DNA of 64,000 nt from Palaemon carinicauda (lineage: Eukaryota; Arthropoda; Malacostraca; Decapoda; Palaemonidae): assembly GCF_036898095.1 (NCBI RefSeq), contig NC_090744.1, forward strand, positions 96,269,383 to 96,333,382, given 5' to 3'. Below, piece by piece: positions 53,181 through 63,769 of this stretch. Every line of letters begins with the position of its first letter. Within the stretch, counting starts at the first letter, position 1. A program made the position numbers and the translations under genes. Under the pieces are notes generated by a model, which searched no databases, had not been told where the DNA came from, and saw only the letters and a program-made list of their open reading frames with translations.

Positions 53181-53374
53181 GCTGGTAGCGATGAAGGCTA
53201 TGATACACGGCCAAGTTCAAGGCAAGTTCCCGAAGAAGAGGAAGAGGATGTTTGGGAAAAAGTATTACAAGGACCTCCAATAACTCAGCGTCGTACCTGG
53301 GAAAATGTGGGTCACCCGCCTGTCAGTAAGGAGAAACCCTTCTTGTCAGAAGCTGGTCCAAATTCTGCTCATAA
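53181..53374 (+). CDS. TUBGCP6: GCP6-like, coding exon 6
   Basis: 194 nt, phase 0 in, phase 2 out, donor CATAA/GTAAGT. It encodes AGSDEGYDTRPSSRQVPEEE, DVWEKVLQ, then RRTWENVGHPPVSKEKPFLS and EAGPNSAH. This is the clearest match: vertebrate GCP6 has DEGFQSAS, DLWEAAL, RRCWERVGCPPGHREEPYL and TEAG in the same order. It lies just before the first GRIP motif. Intron 6 (53375-61259) contains DIRS-E with nested R and Tigger. Confidence 0.9.
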
Positions 53375-54042
53375 GTAAGTTCATTTCCTTAAACACTAGA
53401 TTTGATTCTTATTCTTCTTTTGACCATATTAGTCCCACTGTACAGTATAGTGTGGTTTGCCATTCAACTCAACTTTCTCCATCTATTTCTATTTCTTGCA
53501 TCCTCTTCCTCCAGGTCTCACGCTCCCCCTGTCCCTCTTCAACAATTCCATCAATCTGATCTGCTGCTGCCCCACACTCCTCCTCCCCATTACTGACATG
53601 TTCTTAGCTCTCTAGATTGGTTCCACCTCCTCTCTTCTTATTACATGGCTATATTATCTCAGATGAGCATCCCTATCCTTTTCTTCTATATTACCTACTG
53701 TGTACCAAATAAAGTATGATGACTTAAAATTTAGTTTTGTCCCACAACTGGAATACAAACCTGCGCTATTTATTAGGGATATGACTTTCGGCGAAGCTGA
53801 AAGGACGAGCCATTAAAATTTAGCTAGGGTTAACTACCCATCCCGCTAGTTAGCGGGGAATAAGGGTGTTGGCTAGCTACCCCCCTTCACTGACACACTT
53901 GTGACTGAGCCCACTTTGCTTTTGGCTCAGTGGTGAACGATCGTTGCCGCTCTTTGTCCTTGCAGTTTTTGGACTGCCATTTATTGCTTTTTATGCTTTT
54001 TCTTTCCAGTGTTTGTGTGTGCGTTGACTTCTGCCCACGACA

Positions 54043-54756
54043 ATGTATACCTGCCCTGGTCCTGACGGCTGCACCTGTGGTACCTTCATGTCCACCAAAG
54101 ATACGGATCCTCACACCCTTTGCCCTACCTGCAGAGGTCAACGATGTGATGTGTTAAATAAGTGTATTGAGTGTCGGGAGTGGTCGGCCTCCCACTGGGA
54201 AAGGTTTCGGCGACGTAAAAAGAAGTCTAAGCGGGACTCTTTTAACCTTCGAAGCAGAAGAGACCCAAGGCTTCTTCCGCTTCCCTACCTTCTTCCAAAT
54301 CTGCTCGTTCGGCCTCCTACGGGGTTGTTGAGTAGTAGTGCAGGACACCTAACTCTTAGACAACCTCGGTCCTCGAGAGACGGTGTTGCTTCCCCTAGCG
54401 AAGCAGCCCTGCCTCTCCCCCATGGGGGTTCCATGTCACTTTCTCCTCTTTTACAGGTTTGGCTGTCCTTTGGGTTACCGGGTCCGTCCTCCAAGGAGGC
54501 CCTGCTCCAGCTACTTCGCCGGGGTGCGAGTATGCAGCAATAGTTGTTGGATCCTCTAGCACTCGTCAACATTGTGTTATCGGAGGAGTCGTCTGCTGTC
54601 CTGCCTGACGACGTTCCTGCCTGTTCTACCTCTTCTGCCGTTGCTGAAGACTGCGCTTCCCCTGTTGCTGAACATCCTTCGAAGGGGGAGGAAAGGAAAG
54701 TCCTAGGCATGTCACTCTTGCGAGTGTTTCTCTCTCCCAAGGGAGTTCACTCATAG
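54043..54756 (+). pseudogene. DIRS-E gag remnant, Cys-rich head
   Basis: MYTCPGPDGCTCGTFMSTKD, then LCPTCRGQRCDVLNKCIECR and WERFRRRKKKSKRD: the complete DIRS gag head with seven or eight cysteines and a basic end. Frame changes follow at ~54250 and ~54540. It then passes directly into RT-end-like sequence (TKLVILGVLLDVRLKSFSF, ~54870), so most of gag and RT is deleted. Confidence 0.78.
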
Positions 54757-54859
54757 AGACTCCTCTTCATAGGACTGCTGCTGACGGTCAGCTTGCTGTT
54801 CCTCCGGTCCCTAGAGAGCGTCACCGTGGTCGTCATTCCTGACGTGCTCCCCCTCCCTT

Positions 54860-55460
54860 CAGCCAACACAAAACTGGTGATCCTAGGAGTACTTCTAGAT
54901 GTCAGACTAAAAAGTTTTTCCTTCGGGGAGCAGATTAGAATGACTGATGGAGACGGTATCCCCTTTCCTACCAGACTTGTCACCATCTCTTCTGTTACCC
55001 CTTCTGAGAAGTTACTCCATTTGACAAGGACACCTGTCCTCCTGGGAGCAGCGGGGGACCAACAGGGAAGCGTCAGATCCCAACCTCTTAGATCTTCTTC
55101 TTCCCTCCTCCCCCCACAGAAAGAGGAAAGGGGCCACATATGTGGCATCATACAGCCTCTGAATTCTGGTTCTATTTATAACATCATTGCCACATGAACC
55201 TCCTGGAATGAGGGTAGTTTTATGGCCCTCCAACAGTTCCATTTAGGATAGTCCGTGGTGTTGATGAATGATGACACCATGAGAGTGGCCTATATTCAAA
55301 CAATCAGGCAAGTTCCTCTTCAGCACCTTTGCCAACTAGTTGGGGAATGCTAAGATGAACAAAGACTTCTCAGCGCCATTGCAACCTTGCTCAACCCAGA
55401 CAAGGGAGATGTTCTGGCAGACAATCTGAGTATTGACTCAGATAATTTGCTCTGAATGGT
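54860..55460 (+). pseudogene. DIRS-E RT end and RNase H scraps
   Basis: LVILGVLLDVRLK resembles the RT block YLGMVLDSRL. Near 55260, DDTMRVAYIQTIRQ resembles the RNase H block DNAMVVAYVKKQ. Stops are frequent. Read as a relic only. Confidence 0.6.
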
Positions 55461-55929
55461 CTGTGGATCAAGTACCCAGCAGAGTCCCGAATTGTAGGTT
55501 TTACCGGCAGTGGACCTGTCCTCCATGTCCCTGATTGACAAGCTTCCGATGTACTGCTTGTCAGTACCTTTACCCCAAACACTCGTTTAGGGGTCTTCTG
55601 ACCAAAGGGGCATCGTAGATGTCTGTGGGTTTCCCCCCTCTCCTCTGGTTGACCTAGTAAGATCGTTCAGCAAAGAGAGGCATCCAGGCCGGGTGATGAC
55701 CCTCTTAGATCCTAGGTGGCACCATGCAGGATGGTTTCTAAACCTTCTACTGTACATCTGTTCTTAAAGGTGACAAGGGACCCCACTCCTCGTCACGATG
55801 TTCAAAGACAACCACATGGAAAGAGGAGAGAGAGTTTTCGCGCAACCTGTTCCGAAAAAATGTACGGTTACCGCCGGGAATCATCAACCGAAGTCTACCA
55901 GGTAAAGCCGGCAGCCCTATGTGGTGCAG

Positions 55930-56770
55930 GTAGCAGAAGGGTATCGCCCCTCTCTACCCCACTACTCCAGTGATACCGGAGTCCCTTTGACCCTTTAGGG
56001 TCATCCTTGACCTAGCCTTTGGCGTGAGAATGAAATCTTCGTTGGATCTGTCTGTACTCAATCGGAGTCTCCAACGTACCTGTTCCTCAACTGTAGGTTA
56101 GACCGCCTATGTGGAACATGGTCAGTTTGTTGTGATCTCAGAAAGGAGCATCCTTGGTGCTGCCATTTCAAACATCAGTTCTTCACCTGACACTTGGGAG
56201 AACCTTCCTGTTTGGCCAAACCCTTTCTTACGACATCGACATCTCCCATTTCAGGGTTTGGTACAGGTAATACTTGACGTCATTTATGAGTCTATCTCCA
56301 GACCTTAAAACCTGGCAGCAACGGATCCCAGATTTGGGTTCTTCCAGATTGGTAGTCTTCGTAGTGTATCTGATGATCTAGATCACCTGCTACTTTGTGC
56401 ATTGAAGAGGTTGAGGTGCTACCTCAAGAGAATTGCAGGAGCTCGCCCCCAAGTGGCAGTACTCTTCTTTAGTACTGGGAAGGTCAAGAGAAGGATCACC
56501 AAGAACACGATCTTTACATGGATTCGCAAGGTCATAGACCCGGCATTAGATCTTGTGCCTTTTCCTCAGACGAGGAGACTTAGAGCACATGAGGTTAGGG
56601 GCATAAGTACATCCCTAGCATTCAAGAAAAATTATTGTGTGACTTAGGTCCTGCAAGCTGGTATGTGAAAGCATCAAACTACCTTCACCGTCCACTACCT
56701 GTAAGATGTGACCCATAGGAATATGGAAACGTTCTCCATTGGGCCTGTGGTGGCTACACAATAAATGGTT
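55930..56770 (+). pseudogene. DIRS-E tyrosine recombinase relic
   Basis: Scraps GYRPSL, RPPMWNMV and SYDIDISHFRVW lead to the best-kept part at 56402-56647: LKRLRCYLKRIAGARPQ, KNTIFTWIRKVIDPAL and LRAHEVRGISTSLAFKKN. The HxxR box (HEVR) is intact here, unlike A and D. After a stop, QTTFTVHYL carries the catalytic Tyr. The region with the first catalytic Arg is not readable. Confidence 0.8.
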
Positions 56771-56811
56771 TAAACACCTCGGGCTCCTTGAAGGACAAGT
56801 AGCACATGGTA

Positions 56812-56851
56812 GGTAGTAGGTTGGCCAGGGCACCAGCCTCCCGTTGAGACA
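56812..56851 (+). mobile_element. R element, first 40 bp (split by Tigger)
   Basis: AGGTAGTAGGTTGGCCAGGG and CCTCCCGTTGAGAC are the R start. The rest resumes at 59050. Confidence 0.85.
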
Positions 56852-59049
56852 CAGTAATACCTTGAGATACGAGCTTAATGCATTCCGGGACCCGAGCTCG
56901 TATGTTAATTCGCTTGTATCTCAGATCAATGTATAAAATATCTAAAAACAAATTGATCCATTCCCACCCTCTGAAAAAACACCTAAAAGCAGTGTATTAC
57001 AGTGGAAAAACATGTTTTTAATTGTTCTAATTCACATTCTACGCTCACTAAATAACAAATACCTATCTACTGGTTATGATCTGCAATAAAATGTGACATT
57101 ATTTTGGAGTTCTTACTTTCGAGACGGACGGTAGCGGCTAATGGCAGTGTGTGCGGAGGAGGGAGAGAGAACGGGGAGGAGAGAGACTTGACGGCAACAC
57201 GTTCGGTACGTTACACTTTTGTAACATTACGTAACATAACTTAAACTTTAAATTTAACTAAAATGAAATTATCTTACTGTACACACACTTAAAAATAAAT
57301 GTTAATCTTACGTTACACTAAACTTGATTCTAATTTTGTTTTCATTTTCCTTTTTTTTTACTTTTCTTCTTCCAGCTTGGCTCTTTTTGACTTGCTTTCA
57401 CCTTCACTTTTTGCCGGCATTTTTAAAAGGAACCTTTCTAGGGATTTTTGCTTTCGTCTCCCCTTCAAAATGTTACGAAAATGACGTATACAAGTGTCGT
57501 CACAAAATGCTAATGCACAACCACACGCCAACTTGTCCGGGTGCCTCTTTTCCATAAAATCAGAAAACTCCTGCCACTTCGCTAACATGTCTCTGATTTC
57601 CTTCGTAGAAAGTTGGTCCTCCTCTTCCACCTCCTCCTCGCTACTGAGCTCCTGCAACACGTCCGAATGTTGCATCTCCTGGAGCTCGATCAAATCGTGT
57701 GTCGTGAGCTCTTCCTGATGCTCCTCGACAAGGTCGTTCATGTCTGCCTCATTTACCTCCAGCCCCATGGACTTTCCATGAGATACAATTTCATCCACCA
57801 CAATAGGTTCGGGTTCATCATGGTCTGGCGTATCAAACCCTTTAAAGTCCCTCTCAGCGACAGAAGCTGGCCACAATTTCTTCCATGCGTTATTAAGAGT
57901 TCTTCGTGTGACACCCTGCCATGCATCGTCAATAATTTTTAAGCAATTGACGATATTGAAATGTTCCTTCCAAAATTCATGAAGGGTGAGATTGGTGTTG
58001 TCTGTGACATTGAAGCATTTCTTGAACAAATGCTTCGTGTACAGTTTTTTAAAGTTGGAAATTGCTTGTTGGTCCATGGGTTGGAGGAGTGGCGTGGTGT
58101 TGGGCGGGAGATGTAGAACCTTGATGAACCTGTACTCATTAAGAATGTCCTCTTCGAGACCAGGAGGGTGACCAGGAACATTGTCGAGGACGAGTAGACA
58201 TTTCATTGGCAGGCTTTTCTCGTCCAAATATTTTTTGACTGCCGGACCAAAGTACAGATTAACCCATTTTGTGAAGAAATGCCGCGTAACCCGAGCCTTA
58301 GCATTAGCGTGCCACATCACTTGCAGTCTTTCTTCCAAGATCCTTTGGCTCTTGAAAGCACGTGGGTTTTCTGAGTGGTACACTCAGCTGCTTACTTTCT
58401 TTTCAAGTCATCGTAGATTCTGCTGGCCTATTCACAGATGATCGCCTTGGTCATGCTATCTCCCACCAACTGTTTCTCCTTTATCCATATTAAAAGAAGC
58501 CTCTCCATCTCGTCAAGAATATCACTGCACAGCTGGGAAAGGTTGGTTAGTCCTTTGGAGGCTTGGTGATCTGTATAGCATCCTTTTGCTTGAGGATGGT
58601 ACATATTGTTGATGTAATCCTCTCATATTGGCGAGCCAGCTCAGTCACTCGTACCCCAGTCTCTGGTTTTCGATTATTTCAGGCTTTTTCTCGATTGTCA
58701 TCATATGCTCTTTCTTTTCACTACCCTTGTTTGCACTCGGTTGCTTTGGACCCATTGCTTATTCACTTAATTCTGTACTGATTAACGAAAAAAGAGGTAA
58801 AAATGCAAACACTACGGCCGATGCTCGGAGATAACTTTACGCGACGGAGATCCGACGGGAAAGAGCGAGCGATGCTGTCCTCATGAACAGCCTCTAGCAC
58901 ACTCGGCCACCTAGCGGCCTCATAGGGAACCTTCTTGTATCCTGGTATCTCAAATTTGTCTCGTATCTCGGGGCAAAAATTTCCTCAAAACTTTCCTCGT
59001 ATCTCAAATTTCTCGTATGTTGGGACACTTGTATGTCGTGGTATTACTG
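56852..59049 (-). mobile_element. Tigger/pogo DNA transposon
   Basis: 2.2 kb, ends CAGTAATACCTTGAGATACG (left) and, as the complement of the right end, CAGTAATACCACGACATACA. A TA follows on the right (59050-59051); the left dinucleotide is CA, so one TA of the expected target duplication is mutated. It splits an R copy between GTTGAGAC and TTCACCACTGCTAGAGAG. The transposase on the minus strand is incomplete. Confidence 0.9.
57358..58755 (-). pseudogene. Tigger-type transposase, N-terminal part broken
   Basis: DDE-type transposase that cuts and pastes the element at TA. The start MGPKQPSANKGSEKK lies at 58755, followed by the HTH region with frameshifts (KKPEIIENQR) and by HDEMERLLL-like pieces. 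From 58383 a 341-codon open frame holds WHANAKARVTRHFFTKWVN, LLVLDNVPGHP (second catalytic Asp), LPPNTTPLLQPMDQQAISN (third Asp) and a C-terminus with acidic clusters and a basic Lys/Arg tail. The middle section with the first catalytic Asp appears to be missing at ~58383-58440. Confidence 0.88.
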
Positions 59050-59665
59050 TACTTCACCACTGCTAGAGAGTTATGGGGTCCTTTGACTGGCCTGACAGTA
59101 TTACATTGGATCCTTCTCTCTGGTTATGGTTCATTTTCCCTTTGCCTACACATACACCGAATAGTCTGGCCTATTCTTTACAGATTCTCCTCTGTCCTCA
59201 TACACTTGACAGCACTGAGATTACCAAACAATTCTTCTTCACCCAAGGGGTTAACTACTGCCCTGTAATTATTCAGTGGCTAATTTTCTCTTGGTAGGGG
59301 TAGAAGAGACTCTTTAGCTATGGTAAGCAGCTCTTCTAGGAGAAGGACACTCTAAAATCAAACCATTGTTCTCTAGTCTTAGGTAGTGCCATAACCTCTG
59401 TACCAAGGTCTTCCATTGTCTTGAGTTAGAGTTCTCTTGCTTGAGGGTATACTCGGGCACACTATTCTATCTAATTTTTCTTCTTGTTTTGTTAAAGTTT
59501 TTATAGTTTATATAGGAAATATTTATTTTAATGTTACATTCCTAAAATATTTTATTTTTCCTCGTTTCCTCTCCTTACTGGGCTATTTTCCCTGTTCGGG
59601 TCCCTGGGCTAATAACATTCTGCTTTTCCTACTAGGGTTGTCGCTTAGCAAATAATATAATGATG
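59050..59665 (+). mobile_element. R element, remaining part (split by Tigger)
   Basis: Continues from 56851: CACTGCTAGAGAGTTATGGG, AATCAAACCATTGTTCTCTA, then ACTAGGGTTGTCGCTTAGCA and a very short A/T tail. Confidence 0.85.
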
Positions 59666-60239
59666 GTAATGGTGGAAGGCAGAGGTTCCCCGGGATTAAG
59701 TCTGGGATGAATGGTAAGAATGACTGGCTCTTTCTCTCTTTCATCATCTCATCTCTTGGGGAACAGCACCTGCGGTACTCCACAAGCCGTCTTCCTCTAT
59801 CTGCAGGTAAAACCATTTCCCTTGTGCAACCTGGGTTAGAAATATATACTTGTTACGTTCCCTTAACCCCTGGCGAGGTGGGTTTGGGTAACGTCTATGG
59901 TTGGTTCAAAGATTCCTACGTCTCTGAGAGTTCTTACCTGTACTAGTCACACTGTTAGTATCACACAATCACACAGATTGCTCAGGCCGCTAAAGCGTGC
60001 TATTGCACGTAAGTTTTAGCGAGGTGTCAGGGTTTTCCCATGTATACCTGCGTAGCACAAATGGTGGAAAACTTCTGGTCAAAAACCAGCCAATTGGCTA
60101 GGACTTCCATCCACCTTAAGGGGTGAATCTTCCCTGGAGCTCTTTATACAAATTGGCCAGCCATCGCCTTTCCCCTAGTAAGTCCTGCTTGCAAGCAAAA
60201 GTGACGATAGGACACAGGTGTGTGTGAGCAGGGTAGCCG
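59666..60239 (+). mobile_element. Probable DIRS-E 3' untranslated part
   Basis: GC-richer than the flanks, no ORF. Assigned to DIRS-E because of its position between R and a DIRS right end. No ICR is recognisable. Confidence 0.45.
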
Positions 60240-60400
60240 ATTCTACCTCTCTACCCCCACTGACTAGCTTTGGGTTAGTTACACCTCACTAGAAGTTTAG
60301 TAGCTAGGCTTCCAGCTTCGCCGAAAGAATATTTCCTAATTAAGAACTAAAGGTTTGCATCGCTAGGAAAAATACAAATTACTTCAAATTTGTCATCACA
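60240..60400 (+). repeat. DIRS right-end ITR (DIRS-E or related copy)
   Basis: GGCTTCCAGCTTCGCCGAAA, AACTAAAGGTTTGCATCG and the end TAGGAAAAATACAAATTACT. The last phrase is shared with the right end of DIRS-A. Confidence 0.65.
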
Positions 60401-61259
60401 GCTGCACTACTACAGTACTTTTAAGAGTCTGCACCTCAAAAATTTCTCTTTAGTTTTGAATCTGATGCAGAAGGTAATGTTTTTAATAAAGGATCTAATA
60501 AGTTTATATTAAAATGAGAGCAAACTCAGATCTTAGAGACTAGTATGTTGTGTGTGATATAGTTTGAGCAGCTTCTACCAAAAAATCCATGATCTGGTTA
60601 TCCTGTGTGATAATGATATTATTTACCCCTCAACTTGGCGGATGTCTTGTAAGCAGCCTCTACTAGATGATCCATGATTTGGTCAAACCGTTAAATAATT
60701 ATATTATTTACCCTTCAACACAGCGGTTGTCTTGGGAGTCTCCTGATAAATCTTAGACCCTGTAGGATAGCGTTCACTTTAACATTCACAAAACCTCATA
60801 AATAACAGCCATTTCTTATAGTATAGAACCTGAATTAAATTGGGCTTTGCATTTCTCATTCACTTGGAGACGTTTAACTACAAAATGCATCTAAAAAAAA
60901 TACAGTACTTATGTTAGAAAAAATACATCTTCAAGCATTCCTTAAGGGTCTTGGCTGCATCACTGTGCCTCCACAAATAGCACTTACTTTTTAGCCTTCT
61001 ATCTTTATCACTCCTTTCTTCTAACTTCTTGACTTTTCCTCCAGTCCCTCCTAGGCACTGAATGGCTTCCCTGGCTCCAGTGCCAAGCCTTAAGGGCCAA
61101 ATTCACAAAACCTTTTCATAAGTCTAGCTGACAGGAAGCTTAAAGGGGTCTGGTGAGCTGAGGCATCACTTTTTTCAGTCAGTAGTCCTTAGGTGATATA
61201 ATGCCCCTGAATATTATCTTCATACTGCTTTAAATCATGTGTTCATTGTATTATTTCAG
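60401..61259. other. End of GCP6 intron 6
   Basis: Two related segments (60590-60660 and 60655-60725, TTATTTACCCxTCAACxxxGCGG type) form a degenerate ~70-bp direct repeat. At 61050-61085 is CCTAGGCACTGAATGGCTTC, a decapod repeat word also seen near 20545. The acceptor TTATTTCAG ends at 61259. Confidence 0.5.
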
Positions 61260-61407
61260 CATCTGGGCCATATACCAAGAAATCTGGAGCCATATACACA
61301 GTAAGTCGCAAGTTGCATCATTGTGCGTTGTGGAGAGAAGTCAGCTCTGTCACGACATCCTGTACCTCTTGACTGGTGTGCCTTCGGTGAATTTTCAATG
61401 GTGTCAT
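61260..61407 (+). CDS. TUBGCP6: GCP6-like, coding exon 7 (start of GRIP1 domain)
   Basis: 148 nt, phase 2 in, phase 0 out, donor GTCAT/GTAAGT. With the AA from exon 6 it reads NIWAIYQEIWSHIHSKSQVA, then VVERSQLCHDILYLLTGVPS and VNFQW. In GCP6 the matching place has a DKFCRLHQGEL-like stretch and then ECELVKDVLNVLIGV with SATF, the start of the N-terminal gamma-tubulin-complex (GRIP1) domain. No later exon of this gene was found before 64000, so the gene is cut off by the window. Confidence 0.85.
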
Positions 61408-61883
61408 GTAAGTTCTGGTAGCTACACCTTTCTTTTTTTTTACCAAGCTTCCATGCCTTTTTATGTTCTTTAGAGGGCAGGTTTGCCTTGTCACAATTTT
61501 TATGACATTCGTTTTTTATCTCTACCCATATTTCTGTGTTCTTTATGCCATAAATGGTTTTGAGCATCTGTACAGTATTTTTAATTTGTTCCTACATGGA
61601 TACTAATCCTTGTCCTTTGATAGAAATGTGGAGTATGATTTCAGCAAATGTATAACAAAGTGTCGGTAGTTACTGGCGGGTAGCAGAGAAGCCTTTCCCC
61701 CATTGGCTCTCTGATTAGCCATAGCCGTATGCCTGGTGTTCCATATTTGGCGTGTTTAATTTCTTTTCCTACTTTAGATTGCTGTGTGTTAGTAATACTG
61801 TATGGAGAAACCTGTAATAGGCATGCGGTCTTGCCCAGTAGTTCCCTGCCGACAGTGTGGAACCTCCATGAACAAGTTGGCTG

Positions 61884-62165
61884 TTGATCGTCGTTCAACC
61901 TGAAGCGGGCTCAACCCTCAAGACTTTGACAGCAGATCCTCTTCATCAGATCCAGCAGGATCAAAAAGATCTCCAAAAACACCATCTCTGTCTGGCTTCA
62001 AGAGAGCCAATAGCCTTCAAGAAGAATCTGTCAGTGGGTCAACTCCTGAAGGCAGGAGTCTGGAAATACCAGACAACCTTCACAGCCCACTGTTTAAGGG
62101 AATTCATTCACAAGTCATTTGATATGTCTTCTTTAGTACTTGTGGTAGCAGCTTATCAGTTAGTG
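61884..62165 (+). pseudogene. DIRS tyrosine recombinase C-terminal fragment
   Basis: A frame with CLASREPIAFKKNLSVGQLL, AGVWKYQTTFTAHCLREF and SSLVLVVAAYQLV. It parallels the YR end of DIRS-E (FKKNYCVT, QTTFTVHYL). The catalytic Tyr position reads HCL, so Tyr is replaced by Cys. Upstream YR blocks are missing. Confidence 0.72.
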
Positions 62166-62690
62166 TAGTGTATCTAGCCCTCTCATAGGACAAAAAGCTT
62201 CTCATCTAAGATAGTTTTGACGTCAGTCTGGTATGAAAGTAAGAATATCTGGCCTTTTTTTCCCCACTTCTCATTCCTTTGTTGAACCGTTATGTCACAG
62301 GATTGGATTGGACCTTTATACAGGTAAGCTAGAAGTACTTTTCCCCCATCCTCCTGATGAAGGGTAGTATGGATAGTAAGGTAAACTCGTCACTTTAATT
62401 TGATCTTCTGTTGAAGACAACCTGACCCTTGGGGATATAGGCTCCTACATGACCGTCTGTCTGATTGAAACCTAACCCTATCACTTGAATTTTAAGTCAT
62501 AGGAGGTTGATTGAAATCAACCCTCTTGCCCCTACTAAGGACCTACTGTATGATATTTCCGGGTTTTATACCAGTCAGTCTGGTTACAGCAACTTAATCC
62601 CGCCTAAGGATAAGTCTCCCATTAAAGGAACACACACACACACACACCCAGATTGCCCAAGTTTTCACTACGGATGGGTGCCTCTTAGAC
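62166..62690 (+). other. DIRS-related spacer
   Basis: No ORF. A short (CA)n lies at 62630-62646. Probably the 3'UTR of the DIRS fragment at 61884. Confidence 0.4.
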
Positions 62691-62900
62691 CTCCATTCAT
62701 AGCCCCCCAAAGAAGTTCAAAGTGGCTATTCGGTGAGCTAGCAGGTGGCAGCAGGGGCTTCCCCCGTTAAACGCCATTAACTACCGACATCTCGTTGGAA
62801 ATTTTAACAAATGAGTTACATCTTCGCTGAAATTCTACTCCTATTAAAGAACTCAGGTTTATATAGTTTGGAAAACTTCAAATTACTTGAAAAGAATCTG
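62691..62900 (+). mobile_element. DIRS right-end ITR relic
   Basis: CATCTTCGCTGAAATTCTAC, CTATTAAAGAACTCAGGTTT and CAAATTACTTGAAAAGAATC parallel the right ends at 19060-19255 and 60240-60400. It probably belongs to the YR fragment at 61884. Confidence 0.6.
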
Positions 62901-63005
62901 TGATATTTTCCTTTGATCGTACATTTACAGAATGTCATTGATTTAGTTGTTTGTTTTAGTGTCCTCCACAGTACTTTACTTGATGTAATCAGATACTTTG
63001 GATAT

Positions 63006-63480
63006 ACAGTGGTACCTCTACATACGAGTATCCCAACATATGAATTTTCCAACATACGAAGTAAAATTCGACCAAATTTCTGCCTCGACATCCGAAGTGT
63101 TGCTCCAATATACGAAGTAAACATTACGCCATTGAGCGTCGAGTGCTCAGTTCTATGTTCTTGTGTGTATCGTGTGGTTGTCCTCTGTTTGGTCTGTTAT
63201 TAACAGTGCTTATTTTCTTCCTTTTCTCATATTTCCTTTTTGATTTTACCTATAATCATGGTGCCTAAGAAGCTAAGTTTCAGTACAGGAAGAAGGCAAT
63301 TCTTTCATTAGAATTGAAGCAAGAAATTATAGAAAAACATGAGAGCAGTGTGCATGTGAGTGATACTGTATGGCTAAACAATATGGCCGGAATAGGCCTT
63401 TGATCTCGAGGATCATCAAGCTGAAGGCAGCCATTAAAGCAAATAACCATCGAAGGGGATCATCATTATTACAAGACATC
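63006..63480 (+). mobile_element. Tigger-type 5' end with transposase N-terminus relic
   Basis: The terminus ACAGTGGTACCTCTACATAC (63006-63025) starts repeated ATACGAAGTAAA-type words. An ATG at 63258 begins a decayed transposase (MVPKK, then, with frame changes, LELKQEIIEKHESSVHVSDT), the HTH region of Tigger transposases. The element is interrupted or truncated after ~63480. Confidence 0.72.
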
Positions 63481-63701
63481 GTAGCAATACCCTGGAAGAG
63501 ATAGAATGCCTTTTGTTGATAGGGATAAAGGACAAAGAGATTGTTGGCAATGATCATTTGTGAGAAAGGCCAGTGTGATGAACAGAAAGAAAGAAAAAAG
63601 TGAAGCAAAGAAAACCAAGATAGCATTAACAAGCTCTTTTAAATAAGACTTCTCTCTTTTTCTGTTTCTCTCTAAACATAGCATTAACATGTTCTTTAAA
63701 T

Positions 63702-63769
<68 letters not shown>

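Larger units (their letters stand above)
53750..60400 (+). mobile_element. DIRS-E: decayed DIRS relic with nested insertions
   Basis: The left end begins near 53752 (AATACAAACCTGCGCTATTT) and is related to DIRS-C. Gag, small RT/RNase H scraps and YR run to ~56808. The element is then interrupted by R (56812-59665, itself split by Tigger), and its 3' part with the right end (GCTTCGCCGAAAGAATATTT, 60313-60332) is probably 59666-60400. Left and right ends are complementary only approximately, so joining the two parts into one element is an inference. Confidence 0.7.

Noticed and set aside
61237..61473. 78-codon ORF as a separate small gene
   Set aside because: Its middle part is GCP6 exon 7; the flanks are intron sequence.
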